NCBI GenBank assembly: GCA_041394885.1
Contig: JAWKHI010000008.1
Location: 62,001 to 126,000, forward strand
Direction of reading: 5' to 3'
Source of the DNA: DSOI01 sp041394885
Lineage (GTDB): Bacteria > Acidobacteriota > Terriglobia > Bryobacterales > Bryobacteraceae
Length of the DNA: 64,000 bases
Position 1 is the stretch's first letter, and the number at the start of each line of letters is the position of its first letter. The translations under genes and the position numbers were made by a program. Under the pieces are notes generated by a model that saw only the letters and a list, made by a program, of their open reading frames with translations, was not told the DNA's origin and made no database searches. Shown in pieces: positions 20,776 through 29,938 of this stretch.

Positions 20776-22116
20776 CTAGGACAAGTCAGCAACAGTCCCG
20801 CTGCTGTCCCCCACCGTCTCCACCGGCACGCCCATCCGGTCCAGCAGCGCCCGGAACAGATTCCCCATCGGCGTCTCGTTCGGGTAACGGACCAGCCGCC
20901 CCGGCCGCAGTGTCCCGCACCCGCGCCCGGCCAGCACCAGCGGCAGGTTCGCGTGATCGTGTGCGTTCCCATCGCTCAGCCCGCTGCCATAAGTCACCAT
21001 CGCATGATCCAGAAGGCTTCCGTCTCCATCCGGAGTCGATTGCAGTTTCTCCAGCAGGTACACGAACTGCCGCATGTGGAACAGGTTGATCTCGATCACC
21101 TTGGCGATCTTTTCCTTGTCTCCCTGGTGATGCGTCAACCCGTGATGCGCCTCCGGAATCCCGATCTCCGGGTACGCGCGCGGACTTTGCTCGAGCGCCA
21201 GCAGCAGCGTCGCCACCCGCGTGGAATCGGTCCGGAACGCCAGCGTCAACAAATCCATCATGATCCGCGCGTGCTCGGCGAAACTCGCCGGAATGCTCGC
21301 CCCGGGCGCTTGGGTCCCATCCGGCGGCGCCGGCGCCGGGTTGCGCTCCGCCGCTTGAATCCGCTTTTCTACCTCGCGAATCGAGGTCAGGTACTCGTCC
21401 AGCTTGCGGCGGTCTCCCCCGCCCAGCGTCGACGCCAACCGCTGCGCATCGCCGCGGACCAGGTCCAGGATGCTCTCCTCGTACCGCCGCCGCCGGGCGC
21501 GTTGCGCCGGATCGCCCCCCATCTCTCCCGAACCGAACAGCCGTTCGAACACCGCCCGCGGACGGATCTCCGCCGGATTCGGCGACGCCGGCGTCCGCCA
21601 CGAGATGCTGTTGCTGTAGGCGCAGCTATATCCGTTGTCGCAACTCCCGCCCTGCACCCCTTCCTCGCACCCCAGCTCGAGCGAGGCAAAGCGCGTCTTT
21701 CCGCTCAATCGCTGTGCGGCGATCTGATCCACCGAAATCCCCGCCTGCAGATCGCGGCCGTTGGTCTTTTTCGGATGGACGCACGTCAGGTAACTCGCCC
21801 CGGCGCGGCCATGGTCTCCCGGGCCGTCGCCCAACGCCCGTCCGCCGTTCTGCGTCAGCCCGCCCAGCATCATCACCTCGCCGCGAAATGGCTCGAGCAG
21901 CGCCGATACCCGCGGCAACTGCGCGGGCAAAGCCGTAACGCCGGGCTCCATCGCCGGGATCCATTCCTCCATCACGATCCCGTTGGGCACGTACAGGAAC
22001 GCCATCCGGCACGGAGCGGCCGTCTTCGCCCGTCCGAACGAAGGCGCCATGGCGTCCAGAAACGGCAGCGCGATCGTCCGCAGCATCGTTCTGCGATCCA
22101 GCGTCTTAGCGAACAT
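20776..22116 (-). CDS. DUF1552 family protein
   Basis: 446 residues. The start MFAKTLDRRTMLRTIALPFLDAM has a twin-arginine-like RRTMLR motif, typical of DUF1552 proteins exported by Tat. Internal landmarks are FLYVPNGI, NQNGGRALGDGPGDHGRAGA-like Gly-rich sequence, LELGCE and the conserved end TYGSGLSDGNAHDHANLPLV. The family is related to alkaline-phosphatase-like/DUF1501 proteins of Planctomycetes and Acidobacteria; its biochemical role is unknown. It overlaps the end of the DUF1592 gene by 11 bases, so the two are co-transcribed and probably act together. It is full length, unlike the two C-terminal remnants at 6859 and 16547. Confidence 0.9.
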   Translation of the reverse strand: MFAKTLDRRTMLRTIALPFLDAMAPSFGRAKTAAPCRMAFLYVPNGIVMEEWIPAMEPGVTALPAQLPRVSALLEPFRGEVMMLGGLTQNGGRALGDGPGDHGRAGASYLTCVHPKKTNGRDLQAGISVDQIAAQRLSGKTRFASLELGCEEGVQGGSCDNGYSCAYSNSISWRTPASPNPAEIRPRAVFERLFGSGEMGGDPAQRARRRRYEESILDLVRGDAQRLASTLGGGDRRKLDEYLTSIREVEKRIQAAERNPAPAPPDGTQAPGASIPASFAEHARIMMDLLTLAFRTDSTRVATLLLALEQSPRAYPEIGIPEAHHGLTHHQGDKEKIAKVIEINLFHMRQFVYLLEKLQSTPDGDGSLLDHAMVTYGSGLSDGNAHDHANLPLVLAGRGCGTLRPGRLVRYPNETPMGNLFRALLDRMGVPVETVGDSSGTVADLS

Positions 22117-24423
22117 TCTCGCCTCCCTGCGCTTTGCCCTCCGCCCGAAAAGCGCTGCTCTTCACAATCTCCATCACCAGCGTCGAAAAACGATACCCGT
22201 CCGCCGCCGTCCGCGCCGCGATGCCCTCCACGGTTTCCCGGTCCGTCGGCTCCACGCCCCTACCCAAAGCATACGTCAACATTTTCTCCGTCAGATTCCG
22301 CAGGAACGCATCCCGCCGCGCCTGCAGCAAGCCTTTCAGCCCCTGCGGACCGTGAAACGTTTCGCCCCCCGGCATCTTGCCCCCGTTGTCGATGGCGAAT
22401 CTCCCGTCCCGCTCGCGCCACGCGCCCGCCGCATCGTAGTTCTCCAGGCTGAACCCGATGGCGTCCATCTGGTCATGACACACCGCGCAACTCGGGTTCG
22501 CGCGATGCTGCTCCAGCCGCTGCCGCAACGACGCCGCTTCCCCCAACTTGCCCTCCTCGAGCGCCGGGATGTTCGGCGGCGGTGGCGGCGGCGCCTCCCC
22601 CAGCAGGCTCTCGAGCACCCACCGCCCGCGCAGCACCGGCGATGTCCGCGTCGCATAGGACGACAGCGTGAGCACGGACCCCTGCGTCACAAGGCCGCCC
22701 CGCTGCTCCCCGTCCAGCTCCACACGCTGAAACTCCTCCCCATCCACCCCGCCGATCCCGTAGTAGCGCGCCAGTGGACCGTTCACGTACGTGTACCGCC
22801 CGTCCAGAAATTCCAGCACGCTCCGGTTCTCGCGCAGGATCGCCCGCGCAAACAGCAGCGTCTCCCGCCGCATCGCCTCCAGCACCTCATCATCGGCAAG
22901 CGGAAACGCCCGCGGATCCGGTTTCCGCTTATCGAGCGTACGCAGCCCCAGCCATTGCCCCACGAAGTTGTCGATCAGGGCGTCGGACTTCCCATCGGCC
23001 AGCATACGCCGGGCATGCGCTTCCATCACCGCAGGGTCCTGCAGCCGCCCCGCGTCGCGAACCAATGCCTCATCCGGCATACTGCTCCAAAGAAAATACG
23101 AAAGCCTCGACGCCAGATGGTATTCCGAGCCGGCGAACTGGAACAGGAAATGCGGCGAAACGAGCATCGCCTGCAGCGCCACCCGGATGCTCTCGGCCAC
23201 CGAGTCCCCCGAATCGCGCACCATCGCCGCCAGCCGCAGCAGCGGGTCGAGGTCCTCTTGCGTCACTGGACGCCGATAGGCGCGCCGGGCGTACTGCGCA
23301 ATCACCCGATCGGCGCACGCGGCATCGGCGCACGGCGCGATCGCCGGTTTCGGCGGTTCCGCCTCGAACGGCCCCACAATATCCAGATAATCGATAAAGA
23401 GCTTCCGCCGCCCGTCCAGATTTACGTTGTCGAGCGGATCCTCCATCGACGCGAATTCCGGATAGGACGCCCGAAAGGAATGCTCCCCGGCGGTAATCCG
23501 CACTCGCGCCACCGATTCGCCGTGCGCGTACTGGTAGTCGATGTTGCCTTCCACCACCTCGCTGAGGACCGGCGCGCCATCGAGCGTCAGTACCATTTTC
23601 ACCGGCGGATACGAAAGCCGGTTGGCCTCGCTCAGTTCGGCCTTCTCCGCCGCGGTGAGGTTGCGTTTGCGGCTCAGCTCCCTTTGCCGCGGCGTCCCCG
23701 TGGTGCGCGGACGATAGTTGGCCACGCGCATCCGCAGCTCGTAATAACCGGTCACCGGGAAATCGAACCGGCCGTAGAGGGCCCCGCGATTGGAAAACGG
23801 CAGCGCCAGCGGCGTTGGGTCGTCCTGCGACTTCTTCGTCATGAAGCGCACCAGCTTCCCGGGCTTGGCGGGCGCGGCCGGACCGTACACCGCCGCCCGC
23901 GACACCGCCCGCGCCGCCGTCATGTACTTCTCCATCAGCAGCGGCGACACCGACAGCACATCCCCGATATTGTCGAAACCGTACCCGGCGTCGTCGAGAG
24001 GAAATTCATCCGCGGGCCGCAGCGAAACCCCGAATAAGTCCCGAATCGTGTTGTTGTACTCGGCCCGGTTCAATCGCCGTGCGGTCATGTGCGGGGGCTT
24101 GGCGGATGCGGCGGCCGATCGCACGCCGAGCGTCCGTTCGATCCACCCGGTGACAGCGGCAATCTCGGCGGGCGCTGGTCGCGGTGACCCCGCCGGCGGC
24201 ATCCGGCCCGTCGCCAGCTTGTCCAGGACCTTTGGCCACACCGCCGACGAGGTATCCAGTGTGGCGAGCTCAGGGTTGGCCATGCGGACGGTATCGTTAT
24301 GGCACCGCTGGCAATGGCTCGCGACGAACGGCATCACTCGATCGCGAAATTCGTCCTGCGCCCAAAGCGAGGCGCTATCGAGCGTCAGGCGGCAAGAGCG
24401 GCGGGAGCAAGCAGCGCGCGCAT
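22106..24423 (-). CDS. DUF1592-family cytochrome-c-type protein (PSD-type modules), frameshift in the signal peptide
   Basis: Open for 743 residues from a GTG at 24337. Residues 9-13 read CQRCH, the CxxCH haem-c site of the N-terminal cytochrome module. The family order is then visible: NRAEYNNTIRDLFG (DUF1587), a central carbohydrate-binding-like region, SYFLWSSMPDEAL (DUF1592), VLRGRWVLESLLGEAPPPPPP (DUF1588) and a C-terminal DUF1585 part with CAVCHDQMDAIGFSLENYD. The true N-terminus is probably further upstream: from ATG 24423 the sequence MRALLAPAALAA looks like a signal peptide, and a one-base shift restores LTLDSASLWAQDEFRDR into the GTG frame. Upstream gene of the DUF1552 pair; these proteins are thought to be envelope redox or polysaccharide-related, but function is unproven. 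Confidence 0.88.
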
Positions 24424-24842
24424 TCGGGGAATCTCGTCCTCTATCTTACTTCGGGCGCCGCCACCCATCCCCGCACCCGATACCGTCTGCTTGTTCAGGG
24501 AGCGCCATGCTCGCCACCGGAAAGCCAGGCGATTCGAGCAAAGACCGATGTCGGATGAGACGCGTTCCAACGCACAAGACACAGAAACCGTTCCATCACA
24601 ATCACTTCCCGGGATCAAGTTTGCTCGCGGCGCACCGTGGCATCGAAACTGAACCAGGAGCTATTAGGATGACCATCCACACCAACACCGGCGCCAGCGG
24701 CAGCGCTACTCAGGAAAAACTTGCGAAACGAACCCAAGCGTCGGCCGGCCGCGCCATCGCGAATTTACGATCAAACGAACTCGCCGCCGCCGGCGGCGCC
24801 CCATCGAAAATCAGCACAAACGAACCCAAGCCCCTGCCACCC
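24424..24842. other. Intergenic stretch without a recognisable gene
   Basis: Between the DUF1592 signal peptide and the end of the sensor kinase gene (convergent on neither side; both genes run leftward). No coding sequence is convincing. It contains the short direct repeats listed at 24726-24831. The DUF1592 promoter should lie here, but I could not pick out a confident -35/-10 pair. Confidence 0.5.
24726..24831. repeat. Short direct repeats AAACGAAC(CCAAGC), about 46 bp apart
   Basis: AAACGAACCCAAGC occurs at 24726-24739 and again at 24818-24831, with a shortened AAACGAAC at 24773-24780, giving spacings of 47 and 45 bases. Similar AAACGAACCCAA strings are, from memory, scattered in intergenic DNA of Acidobacteria and give spurious 'NEPK' / 'KRTQ' peptides. 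No associated gene is visible. Confidence 0.55.
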
Positions 24843-26599
24843 TCACCCATGCACAGCCGGCTCGGCCCCCACCTCCACCGCCTCCTTCGGCAACCGGATC
24901 CGGAACGTGGCCCCAACCCCGTCACCGTCCGCGATCCAAAGATCCCCCCATGATCCAGAATCGTCTGCCGCGACAGCGCCAGCCCCAGTCCCAGACCATT
25001 CTTCTTGCCGTGCGTCACGAACGGCTGAAAGAGCTGGCCGCGCAGTTCCGCCGGCACACCCGGACCCGTATCCGCCACGTCGATCTCCACCCTATCCTCG
25101 AAATCGCGCGCCGTCACCCGAATCTCGCCCCCCGTCGGCAGCACCTCGAGCGCGTTGCCGGCCAGGTTCATGAACACACGCTCCACGCGCGCCCGCGCCA
25201 GCGGCAATTCCACCTCCGGCGGCCCACCGTGATCCGCACCTTCTGTTGCTGCGCCGGCGCCTGCACCGGCTCCAGCCCCGCGCTGATCACCTCGCTCAGC
25301 AGGCACGGTTCCTTACGCCCCGTCTTGCCCCGCGTCAGATCCAGCAGATCCTGCAGCATCTCCTGAATCCGCCGGCTGGACCGGTAAATATTCCCCGCCA
25401 CCCGTTTCACCTGCGCTTGCGAAAGATCGGTGTCCACCATCATTTCCGCCCCACCGTAGATCGCCGCCAGCGGATTTCGCAGGTCGTGGACGATCGACGA
25501 CGCCATTCGGCCAATCGTGGAAATACGTTCCTGCCGGATCAGCTCCTGCCGCGCCGCCTGCAGCGATCCGCACATCGAGTTGAATGTGCCCGCCAGCCGG
25601 CCCAGTTCGTCGTCGCCCTCCACTGGCACGCGGAAACCGTAGTTCTGTCTCGCGACCTCGGCTGCCCCCTGATCCAGCATCCGCAACGGTTGCACGATGC
25701 GCCGCGCCAACAGGTAGCTGATGCCTCCAAGCCGATCGCCACCGCGCACATCCAGATCAGCACCAGGTAGCTTTGTACGGAACCGATCCGGTCCCGCGCC
25801 GCGTCGAACGAGCGCAGAATGCAGAGCTGGCCCACCGGACGCCCCTCCAGGTCGATCAGGTCGCTACGGCTCACCGCGTACTCGGTGACTCCGTCAGACA
25901 CCAGGTCGCTCACCCCGCCCACCGCCAGTTTTTCCCGCAGCACCCCGGTCGCCCGGTCATTCAGCGTCGACGCGAAAACCCGGCTCTCCGAGAGGAACAG
26001 AAACTCGCTATCGCCGGTCGATTCCCGCAACCGAAGCGCTACCAGCGGATTCACCACGAATCCCGTCACCAGCACCTTGCTCAACGACGCCCCGCGTGCG
26101 TCGTCGAGATACACCGGCGTCAGCACCAGTTGATAAAGCTGCCCGTTCAGGACGTAGAACTCGACGCCTGCCTGGGAAACCGTGGCAGCACCGCGGCGTA
26201 CCATCGGCCAGCGATCCGGAAGCTGCACCGGTGTCGCCGCGTGTGTCCAGCGCCGCCACCGTCGCGCCGGTCGGCTCCGCCACCACGAAGAACGCAGATT
26301 CCTTGAGTTGATCCGACCTTCATCTACACCACCTGCCGTGTCGCGAATCGTCGGGCGATGGTCGTCTGAAACGCCGTCCGCACGTGCGGATGGGCCGCTC
26401 AGCACCGCCACCGATTCGAGTGTCTCCAACGCGCTCACAGCGAGTCATACGCCTTGAAGCTCGCCTGGATCTCCTCCTGCAGCGTCTCGTTCGCCGACGC
26501 CACGATATTGCGCTGCAGCAGCCATGCCGTTAGCCCGAACAGCACCGTCAACGCCACCGAGGTCGAGAGCCAGATTTTCGCCAGCAGGGTCAATCTCAT
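24843..26599 (-). pseudogene. Membrane sensor histidine kinase, broken by at least five frameshifts
   Basis: The start MRLTLLAKIWLSTSVALTVL at 26599 overlaps the stop of the cupredoxin gene (ATGA). Reading across frames on the minus strand: first transmembrane segment; a periplasmic sensor region with EFYVLNGQLYQLVLTPVYLD and SEFLFLSESRVFAS; a second transmembrane segment (YLVLIWMCAVAIGL); a HAMP linker (VQPLRMLDQGAAEVARQNYG, DDELGRLAGTFNSM); the H-box SSIVHDLRNPLAAI; N-box NLAGNALEV; G1 DTGPGVP; G2 GLGLGLALSR; and an end at 24843 after a last shift in a G-run near 24952. All catalytic motifs are intact, only the frame is lost, so sequencing error is as likely as decay. The likely partner is the OmpR-type regulator at the head of this operon. 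Confidence 0.8.
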
Positions 26600-27324
26600 C
26601 GGCCCGCTCCCCCGTATACCGCCTTGTCACGTGGTTCAGGACCGTAGTCGCGCCCATATTTGTTCTTATGCGGCGGTCTCGCCACCCGCGATTCGATCAG
26701 CGTCACCCGCGGCAGGATCGCCCCCTCGGCCGACACCGTCACACGACGCTCCAACCGCTCGAGGCTCGCCTCGTCCGCTCGCTCGTGCCAGATTTTCATC
26801 TGGTACTCGCCCGGCGGAACGCCGTCAATCCGAAACGTTCCGTCCCGTCCCGTCACGGCGTACCACGGCGTCTTCACCACCACGATCACCGCGCTCATGG
26901 TCGAGTGGATGTTGCAAAACACCCGCACCACGCCCTCCCGCACGAACTTTACTTTGTACGTCGATCCCGGCGCATACAGGCCCGTATCGAACGGTTGTCC
27001 CGCGAAGTTTGAAAACGCGTTGTGAAAGATCGGATCCCTATTCGGCCAGTCCACCGTCGTACCCACCGGCACCACGCTTACGTGCGGAGAGAAACGCTTC
27101 CCCTTCTGCAGAATCCGATGGGTCCCCGCCGCCGGTTTCGGCGCCGGTCCGTTCACCGGTTCCAGCCAGATCGCCACTCCCGTGTAGTTCTTCTGCCTTG
27201 CTCCGGCAATCTCGACACGGCCGGTAATCGCAGCGCCCGCTAACGGGGCGGCCAGCGCAACCGCGGCCAAGGCCGCAACCCCAACGCCCCGGACCTTAAA
27301 ACAAGTAAGCAACGCCGAGGTCAT
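26596..27324 (-). CDS. Exported cupredoxin-like protein with carboxypeptidase-regulatory fold
   Basis: 242 residues with a signal peptide (VAALAAVALAAPLAGA). The middle shows a type-1 copper pattern: His101 (DPIFHNAFSNF), then Cys137, His140 and Met143 in RVFCNIHSTM, as in plastocyanin-like 'methylamine utilisation' proteins. A transthyretin-like regulatory module follows (AVTGRDGTFRIDGVPPGEYQ). It probably carries electrons or binds copper in the periplasm. It overlaps the barrel gene upstream by 29 bases and the kinase gene downstream by 3, so it sits in the middle of a tight operon. Partner and electron acceptor are unknown. Confidence 0.8.
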   Translation of the reverse strand: MTSALLTCFKVRGVGVAALAAVALAAPLAGAAITGRVEIAGARQKNYTGVAIWLEPVNGPAPKPAAGTHRILQKGKRFSPHVSVVPVGTTVDWPNRDPIFHNAFSNFAGQPFDTGLYAPGSTYKVKFVREGVVRVFCNIHSTMSAVIVVVKTPWYAVTGRDGTFRIDGVPPGEYQMKIWHERADEASLERLERRVTVSAEGAILPRVTLIESRVARPPHKNKYGRDYGPEPRDKAVYGGAGR

Positions 27325-28633
27325 AGCGATTGTTCTTTCGAAGGCCTTGGCCCAGAATCGTCGTGCGCGTCTGCAGCGCTTCCAGCGACACGATCACGTT
27401 CGGAGCAAGCCGGTACTGGATGTTCGCCGCGCCCGTGCGGTTCAACCCGATGCCCCCCGCCGAAAGGTCGCTGTCGCGGTCGTCATGCGCGCCGCCGAAC
27501 AGATTGAACGTCCATCGCGGCGTGAATGGTATCGCCGCCTGCCCCCATCCCCCTTGCGATCGAACCGCTTCCGGCCGCCCGTTCACCAGCCGGAAGCTCT
27601 GCCGCAGCGATCCGAAATGATGGACATTCTGCCCGCGCCAAAACAGCCCCGTCAGTTCCAATTTCTCGAACGGTTGCGCCAGCCACTCCACCGAAACCAG
27701 GCTGGACCGGACACCGAAGGAATCAATCCGCGAATTGCTCACGTGAAAGCCCGGCGCTACATCCACCTTCGCTCCGCTCTCGAAATGATGCGCCAGCGAG
27801 AATCGCCCTTCCAGCCCGGGCTGCCGCCGCGACACGCTGAATCGTGGCGACGGAAGGTTGAAGCCCGATTCCTCTGCCGTCTGCACCAGCGCCACTTGCG
27901 CCCGCGCCAGCGTCCCATCCTCGGAACCCCATCGTTGTTCCATCCGTACCTGCGGTTGCCAGCGCCACAGGTTGCCCGACGAAGTCAGCGGAGATACACC
28001 CTGAAAGCTGAAGCTCGACGGATCCCGCTGCGAAAACAAAGGCTTGTCCATCACGAAGCCTAGCGTCCGCGTCGCCCAGTCTACTTCTACAGACGCCGTC
28101 CGCACCCGCACCGGATAGAAGTTCGTCGTTTCGTTTGGACCTTCGAAGAAGTCCAGAAACACGGACCCTCGGACCCGCCCGCCCATCAGCGTCTGGCCCC
28201 CGATGTACTGAAAGCCCACAATCGATTGGCGAAACGTGATTCCCCCAGTCTGCCGCCCCGCCACCGCCGCCGCGCGCGTTGGATGGTCATTGCCCCCCGC
28301 GAACGGCCCATTGTGGAACAGATTCGCCAGCAGCATCCCGGACATCTTCACCGGGTACCGTTGCACCGCTTCCACCTTGGTCTGAGCCTGTTCATCGGTC
28401 CGGCGCTCCTGGATCGAAAGGCGCTCATCCAACTGCTGCACGGACGCCGGCGGATCCACGCTTTCCCCCCGCAGTGTCCGGACCTGATCGCGCAATTCCG
28501 CCACTTCCCCCCGCAATGCGCGATTTTCCTGCTCCAATCGGTTGAGCCGCTCGAGGATCTGGTCGAGCGCCGTTGGCGTCTGCGCCCACGACAAAATGGG
28601 AGCCAGTAACAGAATCAGCGTGCGTGGCATCAT
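27296..28633 (-). CDS. Outer-membrane beta-barrel (porin-like) protein with N-terminal coiled coil
   Basis: 445 residues. A signal peptide (MMPRTLILLLAPILSWA) is followed by a coiled coil (ILERLNRLEQENRALRGEVA, to about residue 60), the arrangement of trimeric acidobacterial/planctomycete porin-like proteins. From residue 100 on, alternating polar/apolar strands rich in aromatic residues end in a terminal Phe (NRYDLGVAYLF), the usual C-terminal signature for BAM-dependent insertion. No substrate-specific motif was recognised. Operon-linked to a cupredoxin and two regulators, it may admit a solute needed or sensed by that module. Confidence 0.75.
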   Translation of the reverse strand: MMPRTLILLLAPILSWAQTPTALDQILERLNRLEQENRALRGEVAELRDQVRTLRGESVDPPASVQQLDERLSIQERRTDEQAQTKVEAVQRYPVKMSGMLLANLFHNGPFAGGNDHPTRAAAVAGRQTGGITFRQSIVGFQYIGGQTLMGGRVRGSVFLDFFEGPNETTNFYPVRVRTASVEVDWATRTLGFVMDKPLFSQRDPSSFSFQGVSPLTSSGNLWRWQPQVRMEQRWGSEDGTLARAQVALVQTAEESGFNLPSPRFSVSRRQPGLEGRFSLAHHFESGAKVDVAPGFHVSNSRIDSFGVRSSLVSVEWLAQPFEKLELTGLFWRGQNVHHFGSLRQSFRLVNGRPEAVRSQGGWGQAAIPFTPRWTFNLFGGAHDDRDSDLSAGGIGLNRTGAANIQYRLAPNVIVSLEALQTRTTILGQGLRKNNRYDLGVAYLF

Positions 28634-29050
28634 TTAATGCGGTTCCCCGACCCCGATCTCCCCCAACAACAATTCGAGTTTCCGCCGAAGCGCGCGCGGA
28701 GAGTACGGTTTCGGGAAGCACGCGTTGGCGCCCAAAGCCAGTACCCGGTGCGGCCAATCGGGATCGGAGCTGCCGCTCGCCACGATGATCGGCGTCCGCG
28801 CGTACCGCGGCAGAGCGCGCATCCATTCGATCAGCTCAAACCCATCCATCGCCGGCATCTCCAGATCCGTGATCACCGCCGCCACTCCACCCGCCACCGC
28901 CGCTTCCAGCATCCCCATCGCCTCGGCCCCCGTTGACGCCACCCGCACCTCGGCGCCGTCCACACCGCTTAGTGCGATCTCCAGATTCGCGGCCGTGTGC
29001 GGCGAGTCTTCAACGATCAAGATCGTGCGTGGTGTGACGGTTGGTGTCAT
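28634..29050 (-). CDS. Stand-alone response-regulator receiver protein
   Basis: Start chosen at ATG 29050 (MTPTVTPRTILIVEDSPHTA), where the receiver fold begins; a longer frame to 29134 exists but has no receiver character. Features: acidic pocket (VED), phospho-acceptor Asp62 in VITDLEMPAMDG, and conserved Lys in CFPKPYSPRALR. No output domain follows, so it acts through protein contacts. The stop directly abuts the barrel gene. It may serve as phosphate sink or adaptor for the operon's kinase. Confidence 0.85.
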   Translation of the reverse strand: MTPTVTPRTILIVEDSPHTAANLEIALSGVDGAEVRVASTGAEAMGMLEAAVAGGVAAVITDLEMPAMDGFELIEWMRALPRYARTPIIVASGSSDPDWPHRVLALGANACFPKPYSPRALRRKLELLLGEIGVGEPH

Positions 29051-29134
29051 CGGCGTCTCCGGACTGTACCTACCATTGTTGGCCGGAATCGCTCGTTTCC
29101 CTTTCTCCACGTTGTTAAATCGATGTAAAACCAC

Positions 29135-29809
29135 TTACGGCAGGAACCGGTATCCGATCCCATGCACGGTTGTGAAATGCCGGGGAATATTGGCGTCCGG
29201 CTCGAGCTTCTGCCGCAGCTTCACCACGTGCGCATCCACGGTCCGCGTATTCGGGAAACTGTCGTACCCCCACACTGCGTTCAGTATCATATCGCGCGTC
29301 AGCGGCCGGTCCGGATTCTGCAGAAAATACACCAATAGATTGTATTCCGCCGGCGTCACCTTGACCTCAGAACTGCTCCGCTTCACCACCCTCCGCTCGA
29401 GATCCACTTCCGTTTCCCCGAACCGCAGCACCGTGTGCGTCTCGGGCGAAGCCCGCCGCAACACCGCCCGGATCCGAGCCAGCAGTTCCCTGCGCCCGAA
29501 CGGCTTGGTCACATAATCGTCCGCGCCGATCTCGAGCAAAACGACTTTGTCCACCTCTTCGCCCACCGCGCTCAGCACGATGATCGGTGTCTGTATCTGC
29601 CCTGCACGCAGTTGTTTGCAGATTTCGGTCCCGCTCATCCCCGGAAGGCGCAGGTCCACGATCAGCAGGTCCGGCTTCAGCGTGAGGGCCTTCTCGTACC
29701 CGCTGGTGCCGTCGGAGGCTTGTACCACCCGGAAGCCCTCTTGCTCCAGCATGACGGTAATTGTATCCTGCAGGCTCTCATCATCGTCTATTAGAAGGAT
29801 GGTTTGCAT
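29135..29809 (-). CDS. OmpR/PhoB-family response regulator
   Basis: 224 residues. Receiver domain with LLIDDDES, phospho-acceptor Asp52 (LIVDLRLPGMSG) and VTKPFGRRELLARI; then a C-terminal winged helix with EYNLLVYFLQNPDRPLTRDM, NTRTVDAHVVKLRQKLE and GIGYRF, all standard for OmpR-type DNA-binding proteins. It is the first gene of the leftward five-gene operon (regulator, receiver, barrel, cupredoxin, kinase) and probably controls it; the regulated site was not identified. The gap to the divergent gene at 29939 is about 130 bases and should hold both promoters. Confidence 0.92.
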   Translation of the reverse strand: MQTILLIDDDESLQDTITVMLEQEGFRVVQASDGTSGYEKALTLKPDLLIVDLRLPGMSGTEICKQLRAGQIQTPIIVLSAVGEEVDKVVLLEIGADDYVTKPFGRRELLARIRAVLRRASPETHTVLRFGETEVDLERRVVKRSSSEVKVTPAEYNLLVYFLQNPDRPLTRDMILNAVWGYDSFPNTRTVDAHVVKLRQKLEPDANIPRHFTTVHGIGYRFLP

Positions 29810-29938
29810 GAGTAGTCGCCGTCAGACACCGATTGTACCCGAACGCTGAGAAGTCCCGGCTAACCCGCTGGAACCATCTAAGCCGTTGGGTCCGTCTAAC
29901 GATTGCAAGAACGAATCACAAGAGGAGACAATGAGAGA

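Noticed and set aside
24388..24423. In-frame TGA after the DUF1592 signal peptide read as selenocysteine (selA is present)
   Set aside because: Downstream of the TGA the frame soon meets another stop and has no homology; a one-base shift explains it better.
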